This document shows positions 35,878 through 45,130 of a DNA stretch of 64,000 nt, in pieces. The stretch's first letter is position 1, and each line of letters opens with the position of its first letter. Under the pieces are notes generated by a model that made no database searches, was not told the DNA's origin, and was given only the letters and a program-made list of their open reading frames with translations. Source of the DNA: an uncultured Poribacteria bacterium (GTDB taxonomy: Bacteria; Poribacteria; WGA-4E; WGA-3G); the NCBI GenBank assembly GCA_951828385.1, contig OX639973.1, positions 4,827,200 through 4,891,199 on the forward strand, written 5' to 3'. Position numbers and translations under genes: made by a program.

Positions 35878-36114
35878 ATGGGAGAAGTTGTGCTGATTAT
35901 CGCTATTATATCTGGAAGCATCATGGTAATAACGCTCGGATGCGTCTGGATGGGTATTTCTTACGTCAAAAAAAGAGACGGATTGACAAAAGGAGCGTCA
36001 GAGCGTGAAATGATGACACTGCAGCAACAGGTGGCAGACGTTCAACAAGAAATCACTGTTCTCAAAAAGGAAGTGGAACGACTCATCAAAATCGCTAAAG
36101 GCGTGGATGGGTAA
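35878..36114 (+). CDS. Small membrane protein with coiled coil
   Basis: The 78-residue product has one transmembrane helix (about residues 4-27) and a C-terminal heptad-like coiled coil (about 42-74, 'LQQQVADVQQEITVLKKEVERL'). The layout is like PspB, but sequence identity to it is not evident. GGAGG lies 9 nt before ATG 35878; a TTG five codons upstream overlaps that site and is rejected. The next gene, 15 bp on, has a similar plan. Confidence 0.6.
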   Translation: MGEVVLIIAIISGSIMVITLGCVWMGISYVKKRDGLTKGASEREMMTLQQQVADVQQEITVLKKEVERLIKIAKGVDG

Positions 36115-36129
36115 AGGAGGAGGACAGCT

Positions 36130-36459
36130 ATGTCTGCGTTACTCATAATTTTTCTTGTGGTGGTGTTTTTCTTTCTTTTTAAGTTTACCGCTGCGTTTAC
36201 CGCTATTGTAGCAATAGTTGCAGGGACAACAATAATCACGACACTCGTGTGTGTCTGGCAGGGAACCGCGTATTCTCTGAAAGCATCGGGGTATAAACCA
36301 AACAGAAGCGAACAGACTTACCGTCAGGTGGATGCCGGTTTAAAACAGATTGTTGGGGATTTGCAGGAAATCCGCTCTCAATTGGAAGAAACTGAACTAC
36401 ACCTTCAGAATCTGGAGTATCTAAAGTACGCCCGCCAGGATCGCAACGGAGAAAAATAA
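36130..36459 (+). CDS. Small membrane protein with coiled coil, related in plan to its neighbour
   Basis: The 109-residue product has two hydrophobic segments (about residues 3-21 and 23-46) and a C-terminal coiled coil ('DLQEIRSQLEETELHLQNLEYL'). Both it and the preceding gene share 'TxxCVWxG' after the membrane helix ('TLGCVWMGISY' and 'TLVCVWQGTAY'), so they are likely diverged duplicates that pair in the membrane. GGAGGAGGA precedes the ATG. Function unknown. Confidence 0.6.
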   Translation: MSALLIIFLVVVFFFLFKFTAAFTAIVAIVAGTTIITTLVCVWQGTAYSLKASGYKPNRSEQTYRQVDAGLKQIVGDLQEIRSQLEETELHLQNLEYLKYARQDRNGEK

Positions 36460-36542
36460 GTCATAGGCAGGACATATCTGAGTCTTGCCTATTTCGCGTA
36501 CACCAACATCAATCCGAAAGCACATCGGAAACCGAATCAGTG

Positions 36543-37730
36543 CTAAAAAGTCAACCATCGTTGAAAGAGAACACCCCTACCTTCAGGTTCAACCACCCGC
36601 AACAGCACCTTCCCATCACCAAAAAAATCCACTGCCATGAAACCTGTGTGCTGATGTGCAAACAAGGTATTTTCCCCAGACATTACTTCTGTCACCTTTC
36701 GACTCGCGGCAGCCCCGCTGACAAGAATATAGTCAACAGTTTCGCCTTTCAGGACTTGTAGAGAGTGTTCATGTCCTGAAGCATAGATTAAAAGTGATGT
36801 AGCTTGATGTGTTGGTTTCCGCGCAGAAAAGGCTCGGTTGAGTTGCGCTATCAAATTGTCGTATGGGGCACTGCCTATATCTTGATCGAATTTGTAAAAG
36901 TATTTCCTTGCATACGGATGCACTGAACCAATTACCGGTATTGGAATCCAGAGCCATTCTTTTAAAGCTCTGGTAGGAAAAAGATGTGCCTTCCAGTCAA
37001 AATAGCCGCCGTGTGGACCGTAACTTTGCAACGGGTGGTGTCCCAGAACGATGACCGGCAATTCTGTATCCAATAGTGTTATAAGTTCTGCTATAACCGT
37101 TTCAGGTGATTTTTCTGGTTTTTCGTGTTGATGGATCCACCATTGTGTATCCAGTACAATCAGCCGGACTACGGGGTTAACTTTCGGCAGCTCAAGCGCA
37201 ACTGGACCGGGTGAACCTCCAGAGGGCAGGAAATTCTGTTCACCGGCAAGGGCATCATTGATAAACTTCTCTTGTGCAAGAAGCGCACTATACCCTTCCG
37301 ATTTTCCGCTTGCCCAGTCGTGGTTTCCCGGAATAAAAAGTCCGTGGACACCCGCATCTTTGATGACAGAGAGTTGTGGTCCGAGACGTTCCGGTGCTTC
37401 ATGTTTTCGGCGTTCAGTCATCCCCTCTGGATACATATTGTCCCCTAAAAAGACGATACTCGTTTTCGCAGCGTCCTTTTGTGCCCATTCACCGAGGGTT
37501 TTCAAGACCGGTTCATCCGGGATCGGTATCCCACCATCGCCGAGTAACAAAAGACGATAACGGAGTACGCCTTCTGGTTCACTCTCACGTCTTTCGATAT
37601 CAGGTATCTCTGGATGGTAATACGGCTTGGTATGACTGCATCCCGCACTTGTCAACTGTATCGCCTGAATAATGCAACAGAGGAGAATAATATAGCGGGT
37701 GAAATTAGGGCGTTGATAAAATCGTTTCAT
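36543..37730 (-). CDS. Calcineurin-like metallophosphoesterase lipoprotein
   Basis: The 395-residue protein has a lipoprotein signal ending in 'LTSAGC' and all metallophosphoesterase motifs: 'LLGDGG', 'VFLGDNMYPEG' (GDxx), 'PGNHDW' (GNHD), 'VLGHHPL' (GHH) and 'ASGHEHSL' (GHxH). It should hydrolyse phosphomonoesters or diesters outside the cytoplasm with two bound metals; the substrate is unknown. The first motif reads GDGG instead of the usual GDxH. It starts 47 bp after hisS on the same strand, with AGGAG upstream of its ATG. Confidence 0.85.
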   Translation of the reverse strand: MKRFYQRPNFTRYIILLCCIIQAIQLTSAGCSHTKPYYHPEIPDIERRESEPEGVLRYRLLLLGDGGIPIPDEPVLKTLGEWAQKDAAKTSIVFLGDNMYPEGMTERRKHEAPERLGPQLSVIKDAGVHGLFIPGNHDWASGKSEGYSALLAQEKFINDALAGEQNFLPSGGSPGPVALELPKVNPVVRLIVLDTQWWIHQHEKPEKSPETVIAELITLLDTELPVIVLGHHPLQSYGPHGGYFDWKAHLFPTRALKEWLWIPIPVIGSVHPYARKYFYKFDQDIGSAPYDNLIAQLNRAFSARKPTHQATSLLIYASGHEHSLQVLKGETVDYILVSGAAASRKVTEVMSGENTLFAHQHTGFMAVDFFGDGKVLLRVVEPEGRGVLFQRWLTF

Positions 37731-37777
37731 TTTTTACAAAACTCCTATTGTTATTTGCAATATTCAACAGGCAATCT

Positions 37778-39109
37778 TTACATACTTGTCCATTCTTGAA
37801 TGCGTTTAGCAACTTCACCTCGCGGGACAATGTGCTGTTCCCTGTTTGCGAGGTCTCGGATTGCAATTGTGCCTGCCTCTACTTCATCCGAACCGAGGAT
37901 AACAGCATACGGGATGCCTTTGGTGTCCGCATATTTTATCTGCGCGCTCATGCGCGCCGGACGGGAGTAAACCTCCGCACGAATACCACTTTCACGCAGA
38001 AGCGTCGCGACTTTCAAGGATTCTTGCGCCAGATCGGCATCAAAAACTGTCACTAACACCTGCGTTACCGTCTTTCCGACTGCGGATGGGAACATATCAA
38101 ATTCTTCCATCACATCAATAATCCGCTCAATCCCGAAACTGGTGCCGGTTGCAGGGTACCCTTGTTTGCTGAAACTTCCGATAAGTTCATCGTATCGACC
38201 GCCACCGGTGATACTCCCGATTTTCGGTTCTTCAACGATGGTTTCATAAATCGGACCGGTGTAGTATTCCAAGCCACGTACCATCGCGACGTTCACCTTG
38301 TAGAATTCTTCCGGCACACCGAGCGTTGTGAGATAACCGATCAGTGCCTCCAATTCCGAGATACCTTCTCGTGCTGCTTCAGAATCACCGAGTTGCGCAT
38401 TGAGTGCATTCAGGACTGTCGCTGCATCGCCTTCTACTTCAAGCAATGCAAGAAGTTTTTCAATAACAGGCTCCGGAATCTGGTTTTCCGCTAATTCGGT
38501 TCTAACCCCTGCTAACCCAATCTTATCTAACTTATCAATAGAACGATAGAGACCACCCAGTTGCTCAGTTGGCACGCCAGCGAATTGTCCGATGCCAGTG
38601 ATGAGTTTCCGGTCATTGATATTAATCTCGAATTGCTTAAAACCGAGACGCGTTAGCACCTGATAAACGAGCGTGACGTTTTCGGCATCAGCGAGCATAC
38701 TCTCGCTGCCGACCGTATCTGCATCGCACTGGAAGAATTGGCGATAACGCCCCTTTTGTGGACGTTCTGCTCGCCAGACCGGATCAATCTGGTATCGCTT
38801 AAACGGTTTCGGGAGTTGTGGATACATAGCGATGAGTCGGCAAAGCGGCACCGAAAGATCGTAGCGGAGGGAGATGTCCTCCTTTCCACCGACGTGTCCA
38901 GCCTGATAGATAAGCTTCTCCGCATCCGGTCCGTATTTGCCTGTGAGTACTTCCGATAATTCGAGGGCAGGGGTCTGCAAAGGTTCAAACCCAAATTCCT
39001 CAAACACGTCACGAATCACATCTATAACATATTGTCTACGAATCATCTGTTCAGGTAAGATGTCTCGCATCCCGCGCGGGACGCGCGGCTTAATGAATGG
39101 GGTTGCCAT
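37778..39109 (-). CDS. hisS: Histidine-tRNA ligase
   Basis: The enzyme charges tRNA-His. The 443 residues from ATG 39109 show class II motif 1 near 'FGFEPLQTPALE', motif 2 'RYQIDPVWRAERPQKGRYRQF', the histidine loops 'RGLEYYTG' and 'SITGGGRYDELIG', motif 3 'GTSFGIERII', and a C-terminal anticodon-binding domain. The open frame runs 110 codons further upstream through a tandem repeat and hisG, but 'MATPFIKPRVPRGMRDILPE' is the expected start. It is the third gene of hisZ-hisG-hisS; this true synthetase lies beside its catalytically dead paralogue HisZ. Confidence 0.92.
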   Translation of the reverse strand: MATPFIKPRVPRGMRDILPEQMIRRQYVIDVIRDVFEEFGFEPLQTPALELSEVLTGKYGPDAEKLIYQAGHVGGKEDISLRYDLSVPLCRLIAMYPQLPKPFKRYQIDPVWRAERPQKGRYRQFFQCDADTVGSESMLADAENVTLVYQVLTRLGFKQFEININDRKLITGIGQFAGVPTEQLGGLYRSIDKLDKIGLAGVRTELAENQIPEPVIEKLLALLEVEGDAATVLNALNAQLGDSEAAREGISELEALIGYLTTLGVPEEFYKVNVAMVRGLEYYTGPIYETIVEEPKIGSITGGGRYDELIGSFSKQGYPATGTSFGIERIIDVMEEFDMFPSAVGKTVTQVLVTVFDADLAQESLKVATLLRESGIRAEVYSRPARMSAQIKYADTKGIPYAVILGSDEVEAGTIAIRDLANREQHIVPRGEVAKRIQEWTSM

Positions 39110-39117
39110 AAGTTCCG

Positions 39118-39183
39118 CTCCTTTGTAGCATAGACTGTTAGTCTGTGCCTCCTTTGTAGCATAGACTGTTAGTCTGTGCCTCC
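39118..39183. repeat. Family E, two tandem 31-bp units between hisG and hisS
   Basis: Two exact copies of the unit starting 'ctcctttgtagcatagactg' and ending 'ttagtctgtgc' (39118-39148 and 39149-39179), plus the first bases of a third. Each has the small palindrome GACT-gtt-AGTC. Confidence 0.9.
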
Positions 39184-39188
39184 TTAAA

Positions 39189-39968
39189 TTAAATGTGTCC
39201 GGGAAGTGTTTGGCTCCGCCGTCTCCGCAAACCTTTCTGAAGTGTCTGCTTGAATTCTTCAATCTTTTCTCGCTTCCATGCGTCCCTGAGTGCCTTCGGA
39301 TTTGCAATAAGGGTAGATTCGGATTCGCGTAAGAGTTCAATCTCCTTGAGTACATTCGCCTTGATTGTACGCCGTGATGCCGTCGAATTGTCGATGATAG
39401 CATCAGCTTCTTCAGGCGGTTTCCCTTCAGTTGCTCCAAAAGACAACATGAGCGTGATCGGGGACTGGTAAGAACCGGCGGTATTAAGTCGTTTCCACGG
39501 TGTTAAGATCGTCGGCGCGACCTTATTTTCCGTCTTTTCAAGGATATATTTCTCGGCGATATTCAAATATTCCGTAGAAATGAGGATATCTCCATCAGCG
39601 AGGTTCATCAAATCCTCAAATGTATTGATATCTTTTCGTTCTTCACGAACAGCGAGAATAATATCAATGTGTCCATATTCCAGAGGCAGGATCTCTTCAA
39701 CGTCTGAATCCGTCTCTTCAACCCAATCTTGACCCGTGATCCCCAAATCGTAGAAATCATCCATACCGACATAGACGGGGATCTCTTGTGGACGTGAAAT
39801 CTTGATCTGAAATTCGTTATCATCGCGGAAGGTCGCGCGATACGATCTATCAGTTTCGGTATAACCGTTGAGTTCGTAACCGGCACGCTGAAACAGTTCA
39901 AGGGTCTCTGATTGTAGACTCCCTTTCGGTAAAAGTAGATTCAGCGTCCGTTGTGATTCCGTTTGCAT
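39189..39968 (-). CDS. hisG: ATP phosphoribosyltransferase catalytic subunit
   Basis: HisG joins ATP and PRPP in the first step of histidine synthesis. 'LNLLLPKGSLQSETLELFQRAGYEL' is the family start; 'RPQEIPVYVGMDDFYDLGITGQDW', 'ISTEYLNIAEKY' and 'DAIIDNSTASRRTIKAN' (the PRPP loop, normally 'DTGxTLxxN') follow. The protein of about 259 residues lacks a recognisable C-terminal regulatory domain, which fits the short form that needs HisZ, encoded immediately upstream. It has about 45 extra basic residues at the C-terminus. I chose ATG 39968; an ATG 13 codons earlier is possible, as an AGGAG lies between them. Confidence 0.88.
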   Translation of the reverse strand: MQTESQRTLNLLLPKGSLQSETLELFQRAGYELNGYTETDRSYRATFRDDNEFQIKISRPQEIPVYVGMDDFYDLGITGQDWVEETDSDVEEILPLEYGHIDIILAVREERKDINTFEDLMNLADGDILISTEYLNIAEKYILEKTENKVAPTILTPWKRLNTAGSYQSPITLMLSFGATEGKPPEEADAIIDNSTASRRTIKANVLKEIELLRESESTLIANPKALRDAWKREKIEEFKQTLQKGLRRRRSQTLPGHI

Positions 39969-40037
39969 TTTTTTACTTGTGCTCCTTTTTCTCAAAGGTA
40001 ATTGCATTCTGTTTCAGTTTTTGACGGGCAACAACAC

Positions 40038-41474
40038 CTAAAGGAGATCGGTAACAGTGATTTTTTGTGTGTCGCCAGTTCTGAGATGAATCAGGTACAT
40101 CGAAGCATCTGTAGTTAAACGGAGCAGATAATCGTAGTTCAGTCGATTGGCGTAATCCCGTTGTGCTTGGAAATCACGTTCCATTAAATCCACTTCCACG
40201 TTCTTACCTTCCCTTCGCAGCGTCTCAGCGAGTCGTTGCGCCTCCGAAGTCTGTTTCAAAGTTTCCGTTGCGATAAAGTAGTCTCTTCTTCCGTTACCTG
40301 TCGCCTTTCCTGTGTCGGCAAATGCCTCTACAAGCGCGTCAAATTGGAACGCAAATCCAGCACCCGGTGTCGGTGGACCGCCAAAGGACGCGATGAGACC
40401 ATCGTATCTCCCGCCACCACAGAGTGATAAACCTTTCTCAGACAATTCAATCTGAAAAACTGTGCCGGTATAGAAATCAAATCCGCGTGTGATACCTAAA
40501 TTGATTTCAAAGTCTGTAATATTGTAGTTTTCTAAACAGTCGCAAAGTGTTATCAGTTCTTGACGTGCTGTTTTAGCAGTGTCCCCGAGAAGTGTCTCCC
40601 ACGCTGCCATGACATTTTTCTTATCGCCACAAATCTTTGAGACATCTATACAACGCTGCGCGGTCTCTTCGGAAATATTAAAGTAGCGGAGCCACCGGGC
40701 TTTATAAGTTGCCTCGGCAATTGCTGGTAGTTTTTCTGCATAAGTCAGCGCAGTATTTTCGGTCAGTTCTTGAACTTCGGAAGTCTCTATTTTGTAGGCA
40801 CCTTGGTAGTCGGGGCCTTGCGACCGGCGCAGCATATTGAGCGCGTCTTGAAGCGTTTGTATATCCCAGAGGTAGCTTTCGCTACGGAGACGGGCGAGGT
40901 AGTCAATGTCCCATATAATTTCACCGTGGTCCTTGGTATCCAGCGCGACCTGTTTGAAAATCTCGCGGAAAATCCCTGTATTGCCGATTCTTAATCGCGT
41001 CTGTGAGATGTCGAGCTTCTCAAGAATTCGGATCGGAATCGCAATGATTTCGGCATCTGCGTGCGCGGAAGCCGGTCCAACAAGTTCAACCCCTGCCTGT
41101 CGGAATTCCCGCTTGACTTCGGTGCCGTCAGTGATCGGTTCCTGTCGGACACACTGCCCGATGTAGTAAAGTTTATACGGATGAGGAAGGTCTTTTAGTT
41201 CACCATTGGCGATGAGTCGGCAGACAGGGGCAGTCAACTCAGGTCTCAGCGCATAATCTACCCTATCCGAACCGACGAATGTAAACATTTTGTGACGGAT
41301 CTCTTCGCCAGCTTGTGCGGACAGAAGTGCGAAGGATTCAAACAGCGGGGTTTGAACTTGTGCGTATCCGTAGGTTTCAAAGGTTTCACGAACAATATTT
41401 TCAACGAAATTTCGCTGAGCCATCTGCTCGGGTAGAAAGTCATTCGTCCCGGCAGGTTTATCAAACTTCTCCAT
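40038..41474 (-). CDS. hisZ: ATP phosphoribosyltransferase regulatory subunit
   Basis: The 478-residue HisRS-like protein has the class II fold ('KPAGTNDFLPEQMAQR', 'YALRPELTAPVCRLIA', 'YIGQCVRQEP', 'ITRGFDFYTGTVFQ', 'CGGGRYDGLI') but motif 2 lacks the usual ATP-binding 'xFRxE' form and it sits directly upstream of a short hisG, 70 bp away. It should therefore be the regulatory partner that lets HisG bind PRPP and be inhibited by histidine. It keeps a C-terminal anticodon-domain-like part, longer than in many HisZ. A divergent second HisRS is the alternative, made unlikely by hisS two genes downstream. Confidence 0.82.
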   Translation of the reverse strand: MEKFDKPAGTNDFLPEQMAQRNFVENIVRETFETYGYAQVQTPLFESFALLSAQAGEEIRHKMFTFVGSDRVDYALRPELTAPVCRLIANGELKDLPHPYKLYYIGQCVRQEPITDGTEVKREFRQAGVELVGPASAHADAEIIAIPIRILEKLDISQTRLRIGNTGIFREIFKQVALDTKDHGEIIWDIDYLARLRSESYLWDIQTLQDALNMLRRSQGPDYQGAYKIETSEVQELTENTALTYAEKLPAIAEATYKARWLRYFNISEETAQRCIDVSKICGDKKNVMAAWETLLGDTAKTARQELITLCDCLENYNITDFEINLGITRGFDFYTGTVFQIELSEKGLSLCGGGRYDGLIASFGGPPTPGAGFAFQFDALVEAFADTGKATGNGRRDYFIATETLKQTSEAQRLAETLRREGKNVEVDLMERDFQAQRDYANRLNYDYLLRLTTDASMYLIHLRTGDTQKITVTDLL

Positions 41475-41524
41475 TTTTTCATGTACCCCAATGAAGGTTA
41501 AAAAATAAACTGGGTAATTTACTC

Positions 41525-41561
41525 CAGGTCCGGTAGGTGCGGTTTCCTAACCGCACCGGGT
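41525..41561. repeat. Family A palindromic repeat
   Basis: 'ggtccggtaggtgcggtttc' followed by 'ctaaccgcaccggg': the 'gcacc' variant with inverted arms GGTGCGGTT and AACCGCACC. Confidence 0.85.
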
Positions 41562-41648
41562 CCCATAAAAAACTGAAAATTACCCGATTAAATTCTTAAT
41601 CTTCATAAGCAAGTTTCAATATTAAATATGCACATTGTCCATTGATAA

Positions 41649-41672
41649 CGGGCGGGGAAACCCCGCCCCTAC
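41649..41672. repeat. Family D-like GC palindrome
   Basis: 'gggcggggaaaccccgcccc' followed by 'tacg'; same end 'ccctac' as the family-D units at 24871 and 54413. Confidence 0.65.
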
Positions 41673-41717
41673 GAACTCGGTGTCATCATCTTCTGAAAAA
41701 AATCGGAAGATTATTAT

Positions 41718-41741
41718 TTAATATTGCTTAAGCAATATTAA
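41718..41741. repeat. 24-bp perfect AT palindrome
   Basis: TTAATATTGCTT followed by its exact reverse complement AAGCAATATTAA. Confidence 0.9.
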
Positions 41742-42293
41742 GAAATAAATTTCAACTTTTGAGGAAGGGTGGAAAACAGGAAGGATGGAAGAACCACCGT
41801 GTCCCCTATCTTCCCCACTTCCAACCTTCCAATCTTCCAATCCATCCGAAGATCAAAAACGTCCATTTAATATTGAAACTTGCTTAAGGGTACATCCTCC
41901 ATGTATTGTTTATGAGAAACTCCAGTTTCAATTTTTAAGGTAAAGGCCTTACAAGTTTCCAATCCTGCCACGGTCTCGGCAGAAACGGAGCGAAAACTTA
42001 GTAGTTAAAAAATAAAAAACCCAGTAAACGCTTGCACTTTTCTCGCGCGTGCTGACAACATAGCACGGAGGAGAGCGGCTCGTTTACCAGGGTCCAAACA
42101 AGTTAAACTTGCTTCGTATCAAAGATATTTATTCACATTCCCTCATCCGCTCTACTCAAAAGTGGACCGAATGATGGTGATGGATATTAAATGTAGTAGT
42201 GTTAAGCATTTTTCAGGATCGTTTGCAAGCCAAAACTTGCTACTAAAAAGTTAGTGACTTTAATTTACACTTAATGATATTATACCCTATTGA

Positions 42294-43955
42294 ATGGTAA
42301 ATGTCAAATTTTTAAAAAGGCTACCCAATAATGCCATGAAAATTAAACCTATTTTTATCATCGCGATACTTGGTGTACTGCTATCGGTACTCCTATGCGG
42401 TATCTACTTCCAGTTCACCTACTTTGAACCAGACACTGTCTCGTATCTATTCCAAGCGAAGTTGTTCGCGGCGGGTAAAATCTCGGTGCCGGCGCCCCCG
42501 GAACAAGGATTCTCTTCTTCACCACATATTAATGTTCTCAACGGTAAATGGTATTCAAAATATCCGTTCGGAAACGCCTTGATGCTGATATTTGGCGTTT
42601 TTATCAACGCGCCATGGTTGATCCCCGCACTTGCGACAGGTGGTGCGCTACTATTTCTTTACCTTTTTGTGAAAGAGATATATGGAGGCATCCATAACGG
42701 CATCGCACTCATCGCCGCGGTGCTTGGACTCATTTCACCAGCGACACTCGGTATGGGGTCAACGTGGTTTAGTGAACCTGTAAGTCGTTTCTACCTCGCG
42801 CTCTTCCTGTTTACACTCCTTAAGACATTAAATTGCAAAAGCGATGCCCCACTCCTCGCGCGGATCGGCTACCCCGTGCTCTCAGGGTTCGCTTTGGGAT
42901 ATGCTTTCAATACGCGTCCGCTTTCCGCTGTGGTCTTTGGCGTTGTCGGTGGAGGGTTGACAGTTTATCATTTGTTAACGCAATTGCAGCATCGGCAAGC
43001 ACTACTCGGCACGATAAAACGCTTCGGATTCTTCTTTATTCCATTTGTTGTCCTGCTTGGTATATGTATGGCGTGGAACGCGCATTTCACAGAAGATCCG
43101 TTCATGTTCACACACACGGTTGCCCAGCCTTACGATAAAATCGGGTTCGGTCCTCGGACAGAAGGCTACGTACCTGATATTGAAGGGGCACGTATTTTCA
43201 CGCCAGCATGGGCAATCGAAAGGACATGGCGACACATTCTCCCGTGCATCAGTTTCAACGCACTCGGCTGGGGAAGCTATCACCACCATTTGTTGAGAGA
43301 TGCCGAATTATCTTTGACATGGCTGATCGCTTTCGTCCCGTTAATTCTGCCGTGGTGCTTATTATTTATCCCGTTCTTCCACGCTTCGCGGAACAGATAC
43401 GATGTGTTTTGTCTGACCCTTCTCGTGGCAAACCTGTTGCTTTACGCCTTTTTCTACTTTGAGGGTTCAACATGGGGATACACGCCAGTAAACGCACGCT
43501 ATTACACCGAATCGACATTCCTCGGCTTCATTCCGTTAGTAGCACGTGGGATGTTTATCTGCTATGAGCGTTTCAAACTGCGTGAGAGGCGTGGACTTGC
43601 GTTGGCTGTTGGCGTGTGCCTATTGTTGTTGAGTGTCAACACGGTATGGAGTTATGTTCGTATTGGGGAAAGGTATCAGAATTGGGGGCATGTCTATCAG
43701 AAGCTGCCACCGATGGTAGCAGAGCAAAACATTCACAACGCCGTTATTTTCGTGTCTCGGCACCGGGGCGCGCCGATTGGCGATTATCCGTTTAAGAGTC
43801 TCCAAGAGGCGGACATCGTCTATTTTAAGCTCGGTCCCGCACCCCGATGGAAACTCACAAACAGCGATTGGGAAAATGTATACGCACAGTATTTCACCGG
43901 CAGAAGCGCGTATCTATATGTACCCGGTGAGAACAGTCTGGAACGATTGAAATAG
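42294..43955 (+). CDS. Polytopic membrane glycosyltransferase-like protein (GT-C type)
   Basis: The product (553 residues, or 539 from the ATG at 42336) has about 10-12 hydrophobic helices. The first large loop begins 'YFEPDTVSYLFQAKLFAAGKI', with an acidic residue just after helix 1 and an aromatic 'KWYSKYPFGNAL', as in PMT/ArnT-like GT-C glycosyltransferases using lipid-linked sugars. A soluble C-terminal part ('IVYFKLGPAPRWKL') follows. The donor and acceptor are unknown. Neither start has a clear ribosome binding site. It stands alone, divergent from hisZ and convergent with the beta-propeller gene. Confidence 0.65.
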   Translation: MVNVKFLKRLPNNAMKIKPIFIIAILGVLLSVLLCGIYFQFTYFEPDTVSYLFQAKLFAAGKISVPAPPEQGFSSSPHINVLNGKWYSKYPFGNALMLIFGVFINAPWLIPALATGGALLFLYLFVKEIYGGIHNGIALIAAVLGLISPATLGMGSTWFSEPVSRFYLALFLFTLLKTLNCKSDAPLLARIGYPVLSGFALGYAFNTRPLSAVVFGVVGGGLTVYHLLTQLQHRQALLGTIKRFGFFFIPFVVLLGICMAWNAHFTEDPFMFTHTVAQPYDKIGFGPRTEGYVPDIEGARIFTPAWAIERTWRHILPCISFNALGWGSYHHHLLRDAELSLTWLIAFVPLILPWCLLFIPFFHASRNRYDVFCLTLLVANLLLYAFFYFEGSTWGYTPVNARYYTESTFLGFIPLVARGMFICYERFKLRERRGLALAVGVCLLLLSVNTVWSYVRIGERYQNWGHVYQKLPPMVAEQNIHNAVIFVSRHRGAPIGDYPFKSLQEADIVYFKLGPAPRWKLTNSDWENVYAQYFTGRSAYLYVPGENSLERLK

Positions 43956-44008
43956 AGATGGACCTTGCTTACCAAAGTGAGTCGGCTAACTTCACCAGTC
44001 GCAAAGGT

Positions 44009-45115
44009 CTACATTACCTGTTCCAAAATAACGATGTCTCCAGGGTTCCATGATTGCGCGATGATGTAAAGTTTACCGTCAATCTTGCGAATCACTGCGC
44101 CATGCAGATGTTGGAAGGTCTCCATACCCAACTCTTCTTTTAACATAACAGTTGAGACGAGGTTGTTTCCCTCCAATATGTAGGGCGGCGCGCCCTTCTC
44201 TCTATTCGGTCCGAAGAGACTGGCAACGACAGCGTACCCTGCTTCATAATCAATACTGCACGGAAATGAGCCTTTGATGAGCGAAAGTGTTTCCAAATAG
44301 GTTCCATCTGGTGAATAGCGTTCAATTTCTGCATTTGCCCGATCGGAAGCATCCAATCGATTTGTCCCGTAAGGCACTGTGATGTGATGTCCTGTCCCGA
44401 ATTGTCCGGGTTCATCGCCTTTACCACCGAACGCCAACGGATACCAACTTGCTTCAAGCGGTTCAAGACTCGTGAGTTTCGCACCCAAGATGTAATCTAA
44501 ATCAGAGTAACCGGTCGTAACATAGAGCATGCCATCGATATGCGTTACCCCCGTGGGGACAAACTTTCCGCCTTCACTGAAATAGGTGTTGACCGCCTGA
44601 TGCTTGAAATCCGTCATTGCGTCTGGAGATTCCAGCGTATGCACGAGCTTCCCATCCATCGTTGTTGTGAAGATTTTACCGACATCGTTAGCCGGAAAAG
44701 ACAGGTAAGGTGTACCACCGGATGTTGCCCAGACGGTTACATAGTGTGCATTGGCTTTTTTCAACGCTGCGGGAGTCTCAATCAGCTGTGTCGTTTTCAG
44801 GTCGGCACTGATTTGGATGATGCCGACTTCTGGTAACGCAAAATAGGTTTCGCCTTTTCCTTCCCGCCGATCCACATCAAACCCACCGTGTGCCTTATCA
44901 ATCGCAGCGACGACTTCAGCCGGGAAATGGTCGCGCGTATAGAGCACTTTAAACTTAAGCGCGCCTTGTCCACTGGTCAACTTCGTGTCAGGTGTCTCGT
45001 GGTGTACCACGAACTGAAAGCCTTCCGTCTCTGCCGGTGGGTGTTCTGTTACGTGTGCAGAAGCGTGCCCGATTATAAAGGTAACAGCGAGAATTAAATA
45101 GAAAACCTGTCTCAT
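44009..45115 (-). CDS. Secreted beta-propeller protein
   Basis: The 368-residue protein has a signal peptide cut near 'ASAHV' and propeller-like repeats ('FVPTGVTHIDGMLYVTTGYSD', 'GQFGTGHHITVPYG', 'YSPDGTYLETL', 'LHGAVIRKIDGKLYIIAQ') of the NHL/six-bladed type. Several histidines (GTGHH, LHG) could be metal ligands, as in alpha-amidating-lyase-like propellers, but the match is not good enough to assign a reaction. GGAG lies 9 nt before the ATG. It follows the TIM-barrel gene by 15 bp on the same strand and probably forms an operon with it. Confidence 0.7.
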   Translation of the reverse strand: MRQVFYLILAVTFIIGHASAHVTEHPPAETEGFQFVVHHETPDTKLTSGQGALKFKVLYTRDHFPAEVVAAIDKAHGGFDVDRREGKGETYFALPEVGIIQISADLKTTQLIETPAALKKANAHYVTVWATSGGTPYLSFPANDVGKIFTTTMDGKLVHTLESPDAMTDFKHQAVNTYFSEGGKFVPTGVTHIDGMLYVTTGYSDLDYILGAKLTSLEPLEASWYPLAFGGKGDEPGQFGTGHHITVPYGTNRLDASDRANAEIERYSPDGTYLETLSLIKGSFPCSIDYEAGYAVVASLFGPNREKGAPPYILEGNNLVSTVMLKEELGMETFQHLHGAVIRKIDGKLYIIAQSWNPGDIVILEQVM

Positions 45116-45130
45116 TCGGAAGTCTCCTCT

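Larger units (their letters stand above)
41607..41885. mobile_element. MITE-like element with 21-bp perfect inverted ends
   Basis: Bases 41607-41627 (AAGCAAGTTTCAATATT plus AAAT) and 41865-41885 are exact reverse complements. Inside are a family-D-like GC palindrome (41649-41672) and a 24-bp perfect palindrome (41718-41741, centre GCTTAAGC). No coding capacity. Confidence 0.5.
41475..42293. other. Long repeat-rich intergenic region
   Basis: No gene is visible. It carries a family-A repeat at 41525-41561, an element bounded by 21-bp perfect inverted repeats (41607-41885) with a GC palindrome and a 24-bp AT palindrome inside, and unassigned sequence to 42293. Confidence 0.55.

Noticed and set aside
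39118-39183. Possible mini CRISPR array
   Set aside because: The two 31-bp units are directly adjacent without spacers and no cas gene is nearby.
37778-39439. Longer hisS frame reaching 39439
   Set aside because: The extra 110 codons read through the tandem repeat and the hisG gene; the family start is at 39109.
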